From the NCBI GenBank assembly GCA_963678675.1, contig OY783196.1, forward strand, positions 16,734,138 through 16,798,137: 64,000 nt of DNA, read 5' to 3'. The translations under genes and the position numbers were made by a program. Positions 9,676 to 20,766 of the stretch are shown here, one piece after another (the stretch's first letter is position 1; each line of letters opens with the position of its first letter). The notes beneath the pieces were generated by a model, which saw nothing but the letters and a program-made list of their open reading frames with translations, was not told the DNA's origin and made no database searches. The stretch comes from Xiphydria camelus (taxonomy: Eukaryota; Arthropoda; Insecta; Hymenoptera; Xiphydriidae).

Positions 9676-12600
9676 GATGCAGCATGCCCCGAACATGAGG
9701 TAAATTGCACAAAACACGCATAGATTATTATTTTTCTTTATAACTCCATTAAATTTTTTAATATCTTCAATTTTGTTCCATAATTTTATTTCCAATACGT
9801 TAAACTATATTATACAACTCTCAAAAATTAGTTATCATTTTAAGTAAAATAGAGAAACAAAAAAGCAAGTATTCAATAGTCTTAAAAGTTCTATCAAGCC
9901 ATATAATCCTAAAAATCGAGGGGGGGGGGGGGGTCGAGTTTGGTATGACTGGATAGAACTTTTAAAAATATTGAAACCGTGTTTTCTTGTTTTTCGTTTT
10001 GAAGTTTTTTTCCATTCATTTTTAGGATTTCGTATTTTTATGTTTCCCCCATCGATTGGAGCGCCATATACCCAAGGTACAAAATAAGTCAAAGAAACAT
10101 ATGAGGCTAAACTTATTCACCAGGAAAGGAAATTTAATCGCCATTATCTTATTATCTATGAACTTTAGGCCCACATCGATGTAAGATACTTTGTTGTAGA
10201 TAAAAATACGCGTGTGTATAATAACATATAATATAAAACAGTTTTTATAGAAAAATTGTTAGATGTGAAACATCGAAATTCTTCTTTTTTATAACACAGT
10301 TATACAAAGCAATCTCATAATAATTCTATAGCAGTTCTAAAATGTTGTCTTAGAATTCTGGCATAGAACAAATAAAGAACACGTATATAATTATTCTTTA
10401 GGAGCGCATATTGTTTCGTTATACAATTTTTGGGTTGCATGGTGTTCTATTTAGAGAACTTTAAAATCGTTTAATTGTATCTTTTAAAAACAAAATATTT
10501 ATGTATCGCATAATGGTAATTTTTTGACGCGCCCTTAGTTTACCTTATATTACCTTATGATTTTGATTCTTTTTGAAATTTTTAAAAATGGTGTATTGAA
10601 AAAAAAATCAATCATTTATAATCACATTTGAAGATATGGATTAATAAGTTTAAGGATATATGTTATATATTTATTTATATCATGTATTTATAACAAGTAT
10701 TTATAACAAGTACGACATTCTTATTAACGCAAATGAGAACACTGTTTATGAATTCGAAGAAGATGATATAGATAATGATATTGATTTTGATTCTTTTTGA
10801 AATTTCTAAAAATGCTGTATTGAAAAAAATTCAATTATTTATAATCATATTTGAAGATATGGATTAACAAGTTTAAGTATATGTGTTATAATAATAGGTA
10901 TTTATAATTTTTGTATTATTTTTGAAATTTTCTATTAAACGTTAAAAACTTCTGTGCCCAAATAAAAAACTGTATAATTCAAAATTTCAGGAGTATTTCG
11001 ATGACACCTGTAGAAGATAATTCTGAATTAAAGGTATTGTAAAATAGAAAAAAAAATTTACAATCACCCACAAAATAAAAGAATTTTCTTCCTTAATAAA
11101 ATGGATATTACTATACACTAACAAATTGCCCGCATTGCTCCAACAACGTTTATTCGTCGCTAGCACGCACTACGTGTTTCAACAGAGAGAAATACTGTTT
11201 AGCTCCCATCTCTGTCGTCCTCATGGCGCAGTAGAGGTTAAGAGTAGGTAGTTGGACATGATGTGTGATATAATCATTTAAAAAATTCTGAATTTACAAC
11301 ACTTTTTAGAGCATATACCGACCCTTAGTCCCTACGATACACGTATGCCGATCGTTCTCTTCAATATATATTATTTTTTCTATGAAATATCGTTTCACAT
11401 GCTCGGCATACGTGATACTATCATTGCAAGATGCGATTTTTTTTTGCAATAAGTAATTAACTTCTCCAACACAAGTTCCACGGGGACCTGTCAATTTTGC
11501 TTGGTCGTTTATCAGCATATGCATTATTACCGAAACCTCAAAGGGCATACATGATACTACCATTGCACTTTTTGGCAGCGTGCCGAAGGTCTACAGAGGT
11601 AAAGAGCAGGTAGTTGGACACCTATACTCCTTGGTAGAGGCACAGACGGCTTCGCGCAGTGCAGAACGCGTTTATGACTAAGAGAGAGTCGGGAATATAT
11701 GCGCGTTCTCTGTCGGTCCCCAGTACAGTAGTGCGGCCACAGATTTCATTCAGGACTGCCACTCACCAGAAAATCAGTTGTATTATATTATATTATATCT
11801 CCACACAGAAGGTATTCAGTGCGAAGCCGTAAAGGACTTTTTTTTAGATAATAATCTAACGAATACCAAGTTAAAAGAAAAAAAATTGTTCCCCAATGTT
11901 TTCAGTGAAAAGAATCGGTTTAAAATCTAAAATAATCAATAATCGCATTAATAATGCATTAATTTTTTTTTCTTTATCTCTCAAAATGTAGGTCTACTCC
12001 TGTAGATGCGATTTTAAAAAAAATCATCGAAAAAGAGTACGTTTTCGATTTCTTATGAATTTTTTAAGCGCAGCATGCTCCCTTAGGTGGTGCGCAAACT
12101 TTGAACGCATTTTGCCACTTCCCTATTGCATATAGGTAAAAATTTCACTAAGACTTTTTTTGTATAAATTCGATTGTTTACAACTTTTATTTGAAGATTT
12201 TCTCGTTATTCTTGAAAGTTGAAGAGATATTCGCAAAAAATCGGTTTTTTTTTGTTTACATCTCTTTTTTAAATAATCCGACCGGGGATGATCCTTCAAA
12301 ATATCAGGAAGTTGTTGTAGGGTGCAAACAGTACCTACTGTAAAAAATTCAGATCCTCTTTAATTATTTCTAATTCAGGACTTCAATGACTGGACTAACT
12401 GGGCGGTTCTATTCCGTTCTGCAACTTTCTCACCGTGTGATGGCCAACACTCGGTGCGGGCGCGGTGCGGCTATGTCTGTCTAGGCCTTTATTCGTGCCT
12501 TCGCGGTGCCGCATTTTCACTTCCTCGTTCGTCCGCCTTCGCAGCATCGACGGGAGTTTTTTAGACAATCATCAAATGCTGTAAACCTCTCGCGCGATGG

Positions 12601-13583
12601 GACTGAAGTCACATTTTCATCGGCTTATGGAAAATGTTGCTGGCACCGTTATCTGGGCAACTTCCCGAATTGGCAGTGTGCCCGAAGATGCTTGACATTT
12701 TTGCTTTGCTTAGCAGCATTTTATACGAGCTAGCGCAGTCCCCTTCGGTATTTCCTGTAGCTGTAAGCTCATCCAGGAAGGTGTAGTCTACGTGACGCAT
12801 TAAATTCACAAACTCTCAACATTCCCGAAGAGATCGACGAAACGAACGACACAAATAAATTCTTCCTTTATTACGTCAGTTATTATTGTCTCGATAAGAA
12901 CGTCCGCGTAACGCTGTCGCCTTGTAGTATGAAAAATAACGGTTACCATCATGTAATGGCAATTCTCTTGGGATTTAGATACTTACATATAATATGTAGG
13001 TATATCTGAATTAAAGTCGTCCGACATTTCCCAGCCTTTTATTAACGATAATTTTAAATCTATAATATATAAAACGCTACATACAATTGTATAAACTGTA
13101 TACGTACTCGCAATGATATATAAGTACGTATCCAAATAACAAGATACAACAAGGTATGCGACTTCATTAACGCTAAAACGACCGTACAGCAGTCAGTTTA
13201 ATTGACGACTTATTCAAAGTGCCATTCAATCCCGATTACCTCATAGTTTATGAGGTTGAAGTCCCAGTTGGTTGAATATAAATTTATAGATTATTTTTCA
13301 ATTTATAAAAAGGTTCTATAGCAATATGGGCCAAAAATTCATAGATAGCGAGATAATTGTCCACCAAAATGACTGTTTTAAAACGTCAAAACCATACGGC
13401 AATTTTAGTGTTAAAATTTTAAATTCTATAAAAAATATAACGCTCGTTAGGACTTATATGAGTACAAGTAGACGAATCTTGCTACTTTGCTCCGATATTT
13501 AAGTCTTGAAAAAAAGGGAAATTATTAAAAAAGTTGATTATCTTCAATATAGTTTACAATTTCACATTGAAACCAATATTATC
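9676..13583. other. Long AT-rich stretch without a convincing gene
   Basis: Contains a weak inverted repeat around a 14-base G run at 9920-9933 (arms about 9855-9915 and 9940-10000), a direct repeat at 10558-10895, and a GC-richer patch at 12420-12640. Short ORFs at 9835-10092, 11306-11563 (-), 12506-12733 (+) and 12609-12809 (-) show no recognisable domain. The phrase GGTAGTTGGACA occurs at about 11248 and 11610 in similar contexts, suggesting an old diverged duplication. Confidence 0.5.
10558..10895. repeat. Diverged direct repeat, two units of about 105 bp
   Basis: Units 10558-10668 and 10786-10895 share TTTTGATTCTTTTTGAAATTT and, further on, GAAGATATGGATTAA, about 228 bp apart. Upstream of the second unit an open stretch reads an acidic peptide ending DIDNDIDFDSF and a stop, which looks like the tail of an old coding sequence. 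The first unit keeps only the end of that frame. Confidence 0.65.
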
Positions 13584-13739
13584 GATGGTGTAGCGCACAA
13601 ATGTGTTAAGTGTCGGGTTGGCAATAATTTAATGAGACACTTTTAACGTGTATAATATACACATGGTAAGTACATGTTAAAAGTGTCTCATTAAATTCTT
13701 GCCAACCCAACACTTAACACATTTGTGCGCTACACCATC
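13584..13739. mobile_element. Near-perfect palindromic MITE, 156 bp
   Basis: The arms run almost the full length: GATGGTGTAGCGCACAAATG at 13584 against CATTTGTGCGCTACACCATC ending at 13739. The centre is about 20 bp at TGTATAATATACACATGG. The flanks carry ATCG on both sides (ATCGAT left, ATCGTT right), a possible 4-6 bp duplication. No coding capacity. Confidence 0.8.
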
Positions 13740-14727
13740 GTTATATTTCTAGAAAAATGAAATAGAAAGAAGTAAACACGATTGCATTATGTTTATTACA
13801 ACCAGAAGAATGCGAAGAAATCCATAATGTTTACCACCATTTTTACGGAACATCTTCCTAACCTTTTCTAATTTTGGAGCAAAGCAGTTCTTCACTTTAC
13901 GATATATGGGTATACGTATAAATACGTAGACTTATGCACGCCATTCGTCACGGCATGGTAAAATAAAATACATAGGTTTTAATTTTCTTTACCCCGAGGT
14001 AAATAAACTGATCCCTTGCCCCAGATACATAATATCAACATTGAAATACAGGATAAACACAGGATATTGTACATACATATACATATAAAATCAGAGCAAA
14101 GATAATATGCATAGGAATCATGCGGGAATGCATAGGAACCTCTTTGTTGCACACTTCAATCGGACAAAGAAGATTGCGAAAGAAAGACAATGTGGGACAA
14201 ACAATTTCAATTCAGTCATTGGGGTTACGTCGGTGTTCTACGATAGTCATCCTTCGACTGACTCTACCTATAGGTATGTAAGGCAAGGATGGACGATGAA
14301 TTTTAGAAAAGCCAAATTACTGAAAGTTATAGCGAATGTATACTAAAGGAATGAATTCGGTTATTAAAGCACAACTTTAAGAAAGACTAATTGTAAGTAT
14401 TTCTCAGTTTCTTAAAATGTACCACATTCGATTAACCGATGGATGCAATTGTATAATATACTTTTACAATTTTATTGTAATTAAATTATACAATTTGAAA
14501 GTGTATTTGTGATATTGATAAAACTGAACACTGTAAAAGTTCTTATTACAGTTCGAGTTATCATGCGAAAAGATTTCCCCTCGATTGTATCACGCAATCT
14601 TAAGGTTTTGTTACGTCCTAGGGACATGATTTTAGGATTTTGTCGGGTTAAACAGCCACCACTATGCGTAGGTGAAATAACTATTGCTTTATTTTAGGTA
14701 TTATTAAGTGTAAGAGGTTGTCGATAT
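13740..14727. other. AT-rich stretch, no gene seen
   Basis: No credible coding region. A small inverted repeat, AATTGTATAATATAC against GTGTATT and ATTATACAATT, lies at about 14448-14505. Confidence 0.5.
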
Positions 14728-14998
14728 ACCGTATGTCCGTCTCTGTACTGGCCAGTTTGAAAGTTACCTTCGGATAGGCTTGGTCGGTACTCGAGGCATT
14801 TAATACGGTAGAAGTCGAGTCAGCCGTTAGAGTTGATGTCAATTCAGGAGATCGAAGCGTCTAACCTCGAAATTGTGAGTTTGTGAATAATGGAAATTAC
14901 GAAAATAATTATAATTACGGTATAAATGTCTCGATTACCGACCAAGCCTATCCGAAGGTAACTTTCAAACTGGCCAGTACAGAGACGGACATACGGTA
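14728..14998. mobile_element. Mariner-type MITE, family A copy 1
   Basis: Terminal repeats of about 62 bp begin ACCGTATGTCCGTCTCTGTA and include CTGGCCAGTTTGAAAGTTACC, ending at 14998 in inverse form. TA lies at both borders (GATATA|CCG and CGG|TACC), consistent with a Tc1/mariner-type TA duplication. The interior has the family's AGTCGAGTC, GAGATCGAAGCGTCTAACC block. A second copy is at 32960-33230. Confidence 0.85.
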
Positions 14999-15230
14999 CC
15001 TATTAAGTTGAAAAATTGAGCTCGCTGAATAACTTAGTGTATATACCCGGTGCGGTAAGTCAGGGAGACCTGACTTCGAAGAGGGTTAAATGTGAAGTGA
15101 AGAGAACGTTGTGCCAGAGTCTGCTTCGAGAATAGAGGAGTTTTTAGATAGAGGAGGGATAGATGAATTCTAACTGGTTGGCCTGATCGAAAATTGTGAT
15201 TAGAGGGATGAGATTAGTTGCAGTTGGAAT

Positions 15231-15573
15231 ACGGTATGTCCCACTCTGTGCGGGCCAGTTTGAAAGTTACCTTCAGGAAGGTTTGGTCGGTAATCGAAAC
15301 ATTTAATACCGGTAGAAGTCGAGTCGGTAGTTAGAGTTGGTGTCAATTCGGGAGATCGAAGGGTCTAACCTCGAAATTATGAATTTGTGAATAATGGTGA
15401 GTAATTTCCATGATTCACAAATTCATAATTTCGAAGTTAGACGCTTCGATCACCCGAATTGACACCAACTCTAACTACCGACTCGACTTCTACCGGTATT
15501 AAATGACTCAAGTACCGACCAAGCCTCCCCGAAGGTAACTTCAAACTGGCCCGTACAGAGTGGGACATACGGT
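15231..15573. mobile_element. Mariner-type MITE, family B copy 1 (full palindrome)
   Basis: A 343-bp foldback: the left arm opens with GGTATGTCCCACTCTGTGCGGGCC, and the right arm closes with GGCCCGTACAGAGTGGGACATACGG. The loop is near 15405 (AATGGTGAGTAATTTCCAT). The inner blocks match family A (CGAGTCGGTAGTTAGAGTTGG). The right end directly touches family C at 15574. A second copy, at 51359-52510, hosts X copy 3. Confidence 0.85.
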
Positions 15574-15873
15574 ATACCGTATGTATCATGCCAAATTAAA
15601 CAAGCAGATATACCGACATTGCCGAAACTTTACCGACGGTCAAGAATTTTATAGTTAGAGTTGGCTTGAGAAGAGTGCGCTGTGTGTGCTGCGTGAGAGC
15701 GAAAAGTGTCAAACGTCTGATTTCCCGATAGCTGTTAATTCAAGAGATCGAAGTGTTTCGTCTATTATTCAATACTTCGATTTTCCGAATTGACAGCTAT
15801 CGGGGAATCAGACGTTTGACACTTTTTGCTCTCACGCAGCACACACCGCGCACTCTTCTCAAGCCAACTCTAA
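15574..15873. mobile_element. Mariner-type MITE, family C copy 1, left and centre parts
   Basis: Begins ATACCGTATGTATCATGCC and folds back on itself around 15765. It matches the complete copy at 32586-32965 nearly base for base up to CCAACTCTAA, where X copy 1 is inserted. The remaining right end (ACTATAAAATTCTTGACCG to GGCATGATA) reappears at 17170-17242, between X copies 1 and 2. Confidence 0.85.
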
Positions 15874-17169
15874 CCCCGATAGCCAGGTGGCTTTACAGTG
15901 GTGGCACTGTGGGACCACGCGGTGACTTTGAGAAACATCACAGTGATGTCTTGGTGCGTGCCCACTGGGGTACCACTGTGGCATCACGCAGTGCACACGG
16001 TGGATAAAGTGGATAAAGTAGGATTTTGCAAAAGGGGAACTGCATGCAGTGACTTTACCGAGGTTTTTCACTGCAGTGCCGCCGCCTGTCACCAGTCTAG
16101 TAGTGTCGCTTTTTTTTTTCACGCCCTAACGGGATTTGAACCTGCGATCTTTAGAATACGAGATGCTTCGAAACTGGGAATGCTTCGCATTCTACCAATT
16201 GAGCCACCGACTCTTCAAGCGCGATGTTGCTCCACTCCGGTCATAATATAGAAACCGGACATGACAGTGACTGCTTTCGAAAGTTCTCATTAAATTTTTA
16301 AAAATAATTTGATCTTTTTCTTTTTGAAAATAAATGTCAACATAACCACGTAACATAAACAAAGAATTAGTAAATAAAAGTAGTTTTAAAAGTGCAAGTG
16401 CAATAATGCCGCTAGTGGAAGGAGAAGCGGTATTGAAAGCAGAGAGAGAGAGAGGGTTTGTATTTTCCTGCGGAATCAAAAAGAGAAACCAAAATGCAGT
16501 GAAAATCGTCGCTTCTTGCGTACAATCGTCACACATGGTACTATTTGCCCTACCGATTTACGTACAAAAGCGTTGCAAAAACATGTTTGCGTCTTCCTCT
16601 GGCCCAGCTGCACTTGCACGTTACTTCTTTATTGTTGTTTACTAGTAAGATGTTCACTTCAACTTCGTGAGGAGCACTTGCTATATGTGACGATTGTACG
16701 CAAGAAGCGACGATTTTCACTGTATTTTGGTTTCTCTTTTTGATTCAGCAGGAAAATACAAACTGCTTTTTCAATACCGCTTCTCCTTCCACTAGCGGCA
16801 TTTTTGACTCTCCTAGAACTGACAAGATATCTTCGATATCGATATTCATCACTTATGAATTGGGTTTATTGCACTTGCACTCTTAAAACTACTTTTAGGT
16901 ATTTACACAAATACTTTGTTTACGTTACATGGTTATCTTGACATTCGGTCCGCAACGACGGCCATCTTAGGAAGAACGAAACGCCACCATACAGCGGTGT
17001 CCGACGCGAATAAAAGTTCCGTACGGCGTCAGCGAATAGACCAATCAGGATCAAGTATTCCGTTCTGGCAAAAATTCGCACTCCGGATCCTCACTGTGGC
17101 ATCAGAGTAACGTCACTCAGTGACGCCACCGCGTGACTTTTGGGTGAAAGTCACGCTTGGCTATCGGGG
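15874..17169 (+). mobile_element. Element X copy 1: TIR element carrying a tRNA-like segment
   Basis: Bounded by CCCCGATAGCC at 15874 and GGCTATCGGGG ending at 17169, with AA on both sides (2-bp duplication; the uninterrupted host copy at about 32880 reads CTCTAACTATAAAA). Both subterminal regions are dense in CAGTG, CACTGTGG and GTGAC motifs. Inside are a tRNA-like segment (16123-16214, minus), a T run, and a smaller inverted repeat with arms of about 125 bp (16404-16530 and 16678-16803). Short ORFs such as 16916-17110 look like chance. No transposase is encoded. X could be a non-autonomous DNA transposon or a tRNA-derived element captured between inverted ends; I do not recognise it. Confidence 0.75.
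16123..16214 (-). other. tRNA-like segment inside X copy 1
   Basis: On the minus strand: GAGTCGGTGGCTCAATTGG (A-box-like) and, about 55 bp on, GCAGGTTCAAATCCCGT (B-box and T-arm-like). The acceptor stem does not pair, and the anticodon region contains extra sequence, so it is not a working tRNA gene. The two boxes could in principle form an internal Pol III promoter. It is preceded on the + strand by a run of T at 16111-16119. Confidence 0.7.
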
Positions 17170-17242
17170 AACTATAAAATTCTTGACCGTCGGTAACGTT
17201 TCGGCAATGTCGGTAATTCTGCTTGTTTAATTTGGCATGATA
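17170..17242. mobile_element. Family C MITE copy 1, right end stranded between X copies
   Basis: Continues family C from the point interrupted by X copy 1 (ACTATAAAATTCTTGACCGT through TTTGGCATGATA). It is then cut again by X copy 2 at 17243. This proves that the MITE predates both X insertions. Confidence 0.85.
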
Positions 17243-18535
17243 CCCCGATAGCCAAGCGTGACTTTCACCCAAAAGTCACGCGGTGGCGTCACTGAGTGAC
17301 GTTACTCTGATGCCACAGTGAGGATCCGGAGTGCGAATTTTTGCCAGAACGGAATACTAGATCCTGATTGGTCTATTCGCTGACGCCGTACGGAACTTTT
17401 ATTCGCGTCGGACACCGCTGTATGGTGGCGTTTCGTTCTTCCTAAGATGGCCGTCGTTGCCGACCGAATGTCAAGATAACCATGTAACGTAAACAAAGTA
17501 TTTGTGTAAATACCTAAAAGTAGTTTTAAGAGTGCAAGTGCAATAAACCCAATTCATAAGTGATGAATATCGATATCGAAGATATCTTGTCAGTTCTAGG
17601 AGAGTCAAAAATGCCGCTAGTGGAAGGAGAAGCGGTATTGAAAAAGCAGTTTGTATTTTCCTGCTGAATCAAAAAGAGAAACCAAAATACAGTGAAAATC
17701 GTCGCTTCTTGCGTACAATCGTCACATATAACAAGTGCTCCTCACGAAGTTGAAGTGAACATCTTACTAGTAAACAACAATAAAGAAGTAACGTGCAAGT
17801 GCAGCTGGGCCAGAGGAAGACGCAAACATGTTTTTGCAACGCTTTTGTACGTAAATCGGTAGGGCAAATAGTACCATGTGTGACGATTGTACGCAAGAAG
17901 CGACGATTTTCACTGCATTTTGGTTTCTCTTTTTGATTCCGCAGGAAAATACAAACCCTCTCTCTCTCTGCTTTCAATACCGCTTCTCCTTCCACTAGCG
18001 GCATTATTGCACTTGCACTTTTAAAACTACTTTTATTTACTAATTCTTTGTTTATGTTACGTGGTTATGTTGACATTTATTTTCAAAAAGAAAAAGATCA
18101 AATTATTTTTAAAAATTTAATGAGAACTTTCGAAAGCAGTCACTGTCATGTCCGGTTTCTATATTATGACCGGAGTGGAGCAACATCGCGCTTGAAGAGT
18201 CGGTGGCTCAATTGGTAGAATGCGAAGCATTCCCAGTTTCGAAGCATCTCGTATTCTAAAGATCGCAGGTTCAAATCCCGTTAGGGCGTGAAAAAAAAAG
18301 CGACACTACTAGACTGGTGGCAGGCGGCGGCACTGCAATGAAAAACCTCGGTAAAGTCACTACATGCAGTTCCCCTTTTGCAAAATCCTACTTTATCCAC
18401 TTTATCCACCGTGTGCACTGCGTGATGCCACAGTGGTACCCCAGTGGGCACGCACCAAGACATCACTGTGATGTTTCTCAAAGTCACCGCGTGGTCCCAC
18501 AGTGCCACCACTGTAAAGCCACCTGGCTATCGGGG
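17243..18535 (-). mobile_element. Element X copy 2, inverted relative to copy 1
   Basis: Almost identical to copy 1 in reverse: CCCCGATAGCCAAGCGTGAC at 17243 to CACCTGGCTATCGGGG ending at 18535. Borders are GATA on the left and ATAC on the right (possible 3-bp ATA duplication). Differences from copy 1 include single-base changes and a short gap near 17945 and 17510. The flank after 18535 (ATACCTAG) no longer matches the family C end, so host sequence may have been lost. Confidence 0.78.
18195..18287 (+). other. tRNA-like segment inside X copy 2
   Basis: Same segment as at 16123-16214 on the opposite strand: TGGCTCAATTGGTAGAATGC and, later, GCAGGTTCAAATCCCGTTAG, followed by GTGAAAAAAAAAG. It shows A- and B-box-like motifs without an intact cloverleaf. 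Confidence 0.7.
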
Positions 18536-18551
18536 ATACCTAGTAGACTAA

Positions 18552-19667
18552 GGCTGTGTTCCAATTCATCTTAGTACGTAGGATATACTAGATACTAGAC
18601 TACGTACTGAGTACTTCGGATTTGACCAGCCTCTAGTAGCGTACTACGCGCAGGTGCAGTCAGCACACTAGCAGACACGACTCCCAGCGACTCTTGTGTC
18701 GACTCGTGTCAATTGGTGTCGACTCTCCACCAGGGTAATGGAACGCTCGCTAGGCTAGTAGAGCGGTAAATTCGAATATTTTATACTAATGTAGGACTGG
18801 AGGGGTATAGATGCAAAACCCGTCAAGTCACATTTATAGCAATTCACATTTATAGCAATTTTATGAATATACTTATTAGACTGACTCAAAAAAAAGCTTT
18901 TTTAATTAATTCTCTTGGCGGGCTTGGTTAGTATTTAATGTAACTTTGAATATATCGCCGGGTGTACATTTTCACTCAATATTTAGGGGTGTCTCAATCG
19001 CTTTTTCTGATTTCCATTTGAATAACGGTGAAATTGTTGAATCGTTGGTTTAGTGCTAATTCCTTCTACGGTAAAAAAATTTCCCCGTGAAAAATTAGAA
19101 AAATTAAGTTAGGTGTATTTGACGTAAAGAAATATTATTTTTAATTATTAAATAGAATTAAATGATAATTAAAAATAATATTCTTTACGTCAAATACACC
19201 TAAAACTCAATTTTTCTAATTTTTCACGGGGAAATTTTTTTACCGTAGAAGGAATTAGCACTAAACCAACGATTCAACCAACTAAACCAAAAAGTATAGA
19301 GGGAGTTGTAGCGTCGATGCTTGCTGATATTAATTACTTTTCCAAATAATTAATATTTCAATAATAAAAAATTTCTCCCATATGAACACTTGTACAATTT
19401 TCTTCCAAACATTGTAATTATTGCCATCAGGTGGCGTAGCAATCGTCATGCACGGTCCCTATACCCGGTGAAAAACTCTAGTCTTTATACCTCTATGGTG
19501 AATAGAGCGTCTGCTCGAGGCGAGCAGACGAAAAAGTCTTGAGAAAGTTACTTCGTCGCGACTTTCCCCCCACCACCTTTTACGGATGCGTGCTACGTAC
19601 TAAGGGGCGGAGTCAGTACCGACCAAGTATATACTAAATGCAACTTTTGTCGGATTGGAACACAGCC
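18552..19667. mobile_element. PIF/Harbinger-type non-autonomous element, TSD TAA
   Basis: Terminal repeat GGCTGTGTTCCAAT at 18552, with its complement ending at 19667, flanked by TAA at 18549-18551 and 19668-19670. Both the TIR style and the 3-bp TAA target are typical of PIF/Harbinger. The interior shows no transposase, but carries repeated CTAG/GTACGTA motifs near the left end and another palindromic MITE at 19034-19280. Confidence 0.85.
19034..19280. mobile_element. Nested palindromic MITE, 247 bp
   Basis: Arms: TTGTTGAATCGTTGGTTTAG at 19034 against CTAAACCAACGATTCAACCA ending at 19280. They are near-perfect inwards through TTTCCCCGTGAAAAATTAG to an AT-rich centre at about 19155. It lies entirely inside the Harbinger-type element. 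Confidence 0.82.
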
Positions 19668-19929
19668 TAAATATCCGTAGTTATTCACACTCGCTTAGGC
19701 TGGACCGTGGTGAGAAAGAAATAAATGAGCTGTTAACGCTAGACAATAGAGTCGCTGTTCCTGCCAGACTAAGCTGTATAGTGTGAAAAAATAGATTGGT
19801 GGGTAATAAGTTAGTTCGAATAGGTGCACCTGAGAAAATATTAAATTGAGTTGCTATAGGCGGCGAGCGAATATTGTTTAGCAGCGCCTCTCCTAGGCGA
19901 ACCGAAACATTTATTACGGGAACTGACCA

Positions 19930-20046
19930 GAGTCACTTAGGTCGGGTGTCCACCGGGTCGGGCCGACCAGAATCGCTGAGCCGATCGCTGAGCACTTGAG
20001 TATACCTATATATACCCAATCTGTATATCTATATATACCCACACAA

Positions 20047-20109
<63 letters not shown>

Positions 20110-20180
20110 CCAAGTGCCCAGCGATCGGCCCAATTGTGGTCGGCCCGATCCGGTGGACATCCGGCCTTGTAGTTAAGTGA
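19930..20180. mobile_element. MITE with (TA)n core
   Basis: Inverted arms of about 65 bp (GTCCACCGGGTCGGGCCGACC and CGATCGCTGAGCACTTG on the left; the complement on the right) surround a run of about 28 TA units at 20051-20106. The arms diverge by about 15 per cent and the outer ends contain GTCACTTA/TAAGTGAC. No coding capacity. Confidence 0.78.
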
Positions 20181-20504
20181 CCGTAGGACCTGATGTGTCA
20201 ATGTCAACTTGCTGGCAATGGATACTATAATTTATTTCAGCTTTTAGGCTGTAAAATTTATGCATCATAATGATGCTTCGTATAAAAGTGGCCTAAAATT
20301 AGTCTTTTTTCTAAACATGTTTTAAATGCGAGTAAGCGCGCACACACACAAATGTGGTATAACCCAAATTTCTGTGATAGAAGACCGTGTGATTCGCCAG
20401 ACATCAGTAACTCTTAATCCATATTCAGTTACTTTAGAAGTAAGTAGTCAATAGCTTTCCCCTTGCGACTTTGTCCGCGTGAATCACGAAATAATCTCTT
20501 CTTT

Positions 20505-20766
20505 ATTTTACTCCCTTAAGGGAGTTGGTATATAGATAGTAGATATATATAAAAAAACGTGCGTATTCAAATGCAACGTTGTATTAAAATTTAAAAGCAA
20601 TCGGTGAAAAACTTTCGGAAATTTAAAAGATACATTTTTATTCATTTACCCCCTTAAGGAGTAGGTATATAAAGAGTAGGTATATATAAAAAACGCGCGT
20701 ATTCGAATGCAACGTTATATGTCCAAATTTCAAAGCAATTGGTAAAGAACTTTCGGAGATCTTACG
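20505..20766. repeat. Tandem repeat, two units of about 120 bp
   Basis: Units at about 20505-20628 and 20645-20766 each contain CCCTTAAGG, GGTATATA, AAACG(T/C)GCGTATTC, ATGCAACGTT and a stretch ending ACTTTCGGA. The last block resembles 3' tails of arthropod non-LTR retrotransposons (established style, not proven here). Confidence 0.75.

Noticed and set aside
9918..9934. G14 run as a G-quadruplex regulatory site
   Set aside because: It is the centre of a weak inverted repeat; homopolymer length is unreliable and no gene is near.
11306..11563. 85-codon minus-strand ORF as a small gene
   Set aside because: No start context, homologue or splice partner recognised; it contains two diverged copies of the same 23-bp phrase, which suggests repeat sequence.
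16916..17496. Identical 64-codon ORFs on opposite strands (16916-17110 and 17302-17496)
   Set aside because: They are the same stretch in the two inverted X copies; no domain, no codon bias, and no conservation in X copy 3.
19914..20207. 97-codon ORF with a long IY repeat
   Set aside because: It is the (TA)n core of a MITE read in frame.
20505..20766. CRISPR-like or other array from repeated units
   Set aside because: Only two diverged units without spacer structure in a eukaryotic context.
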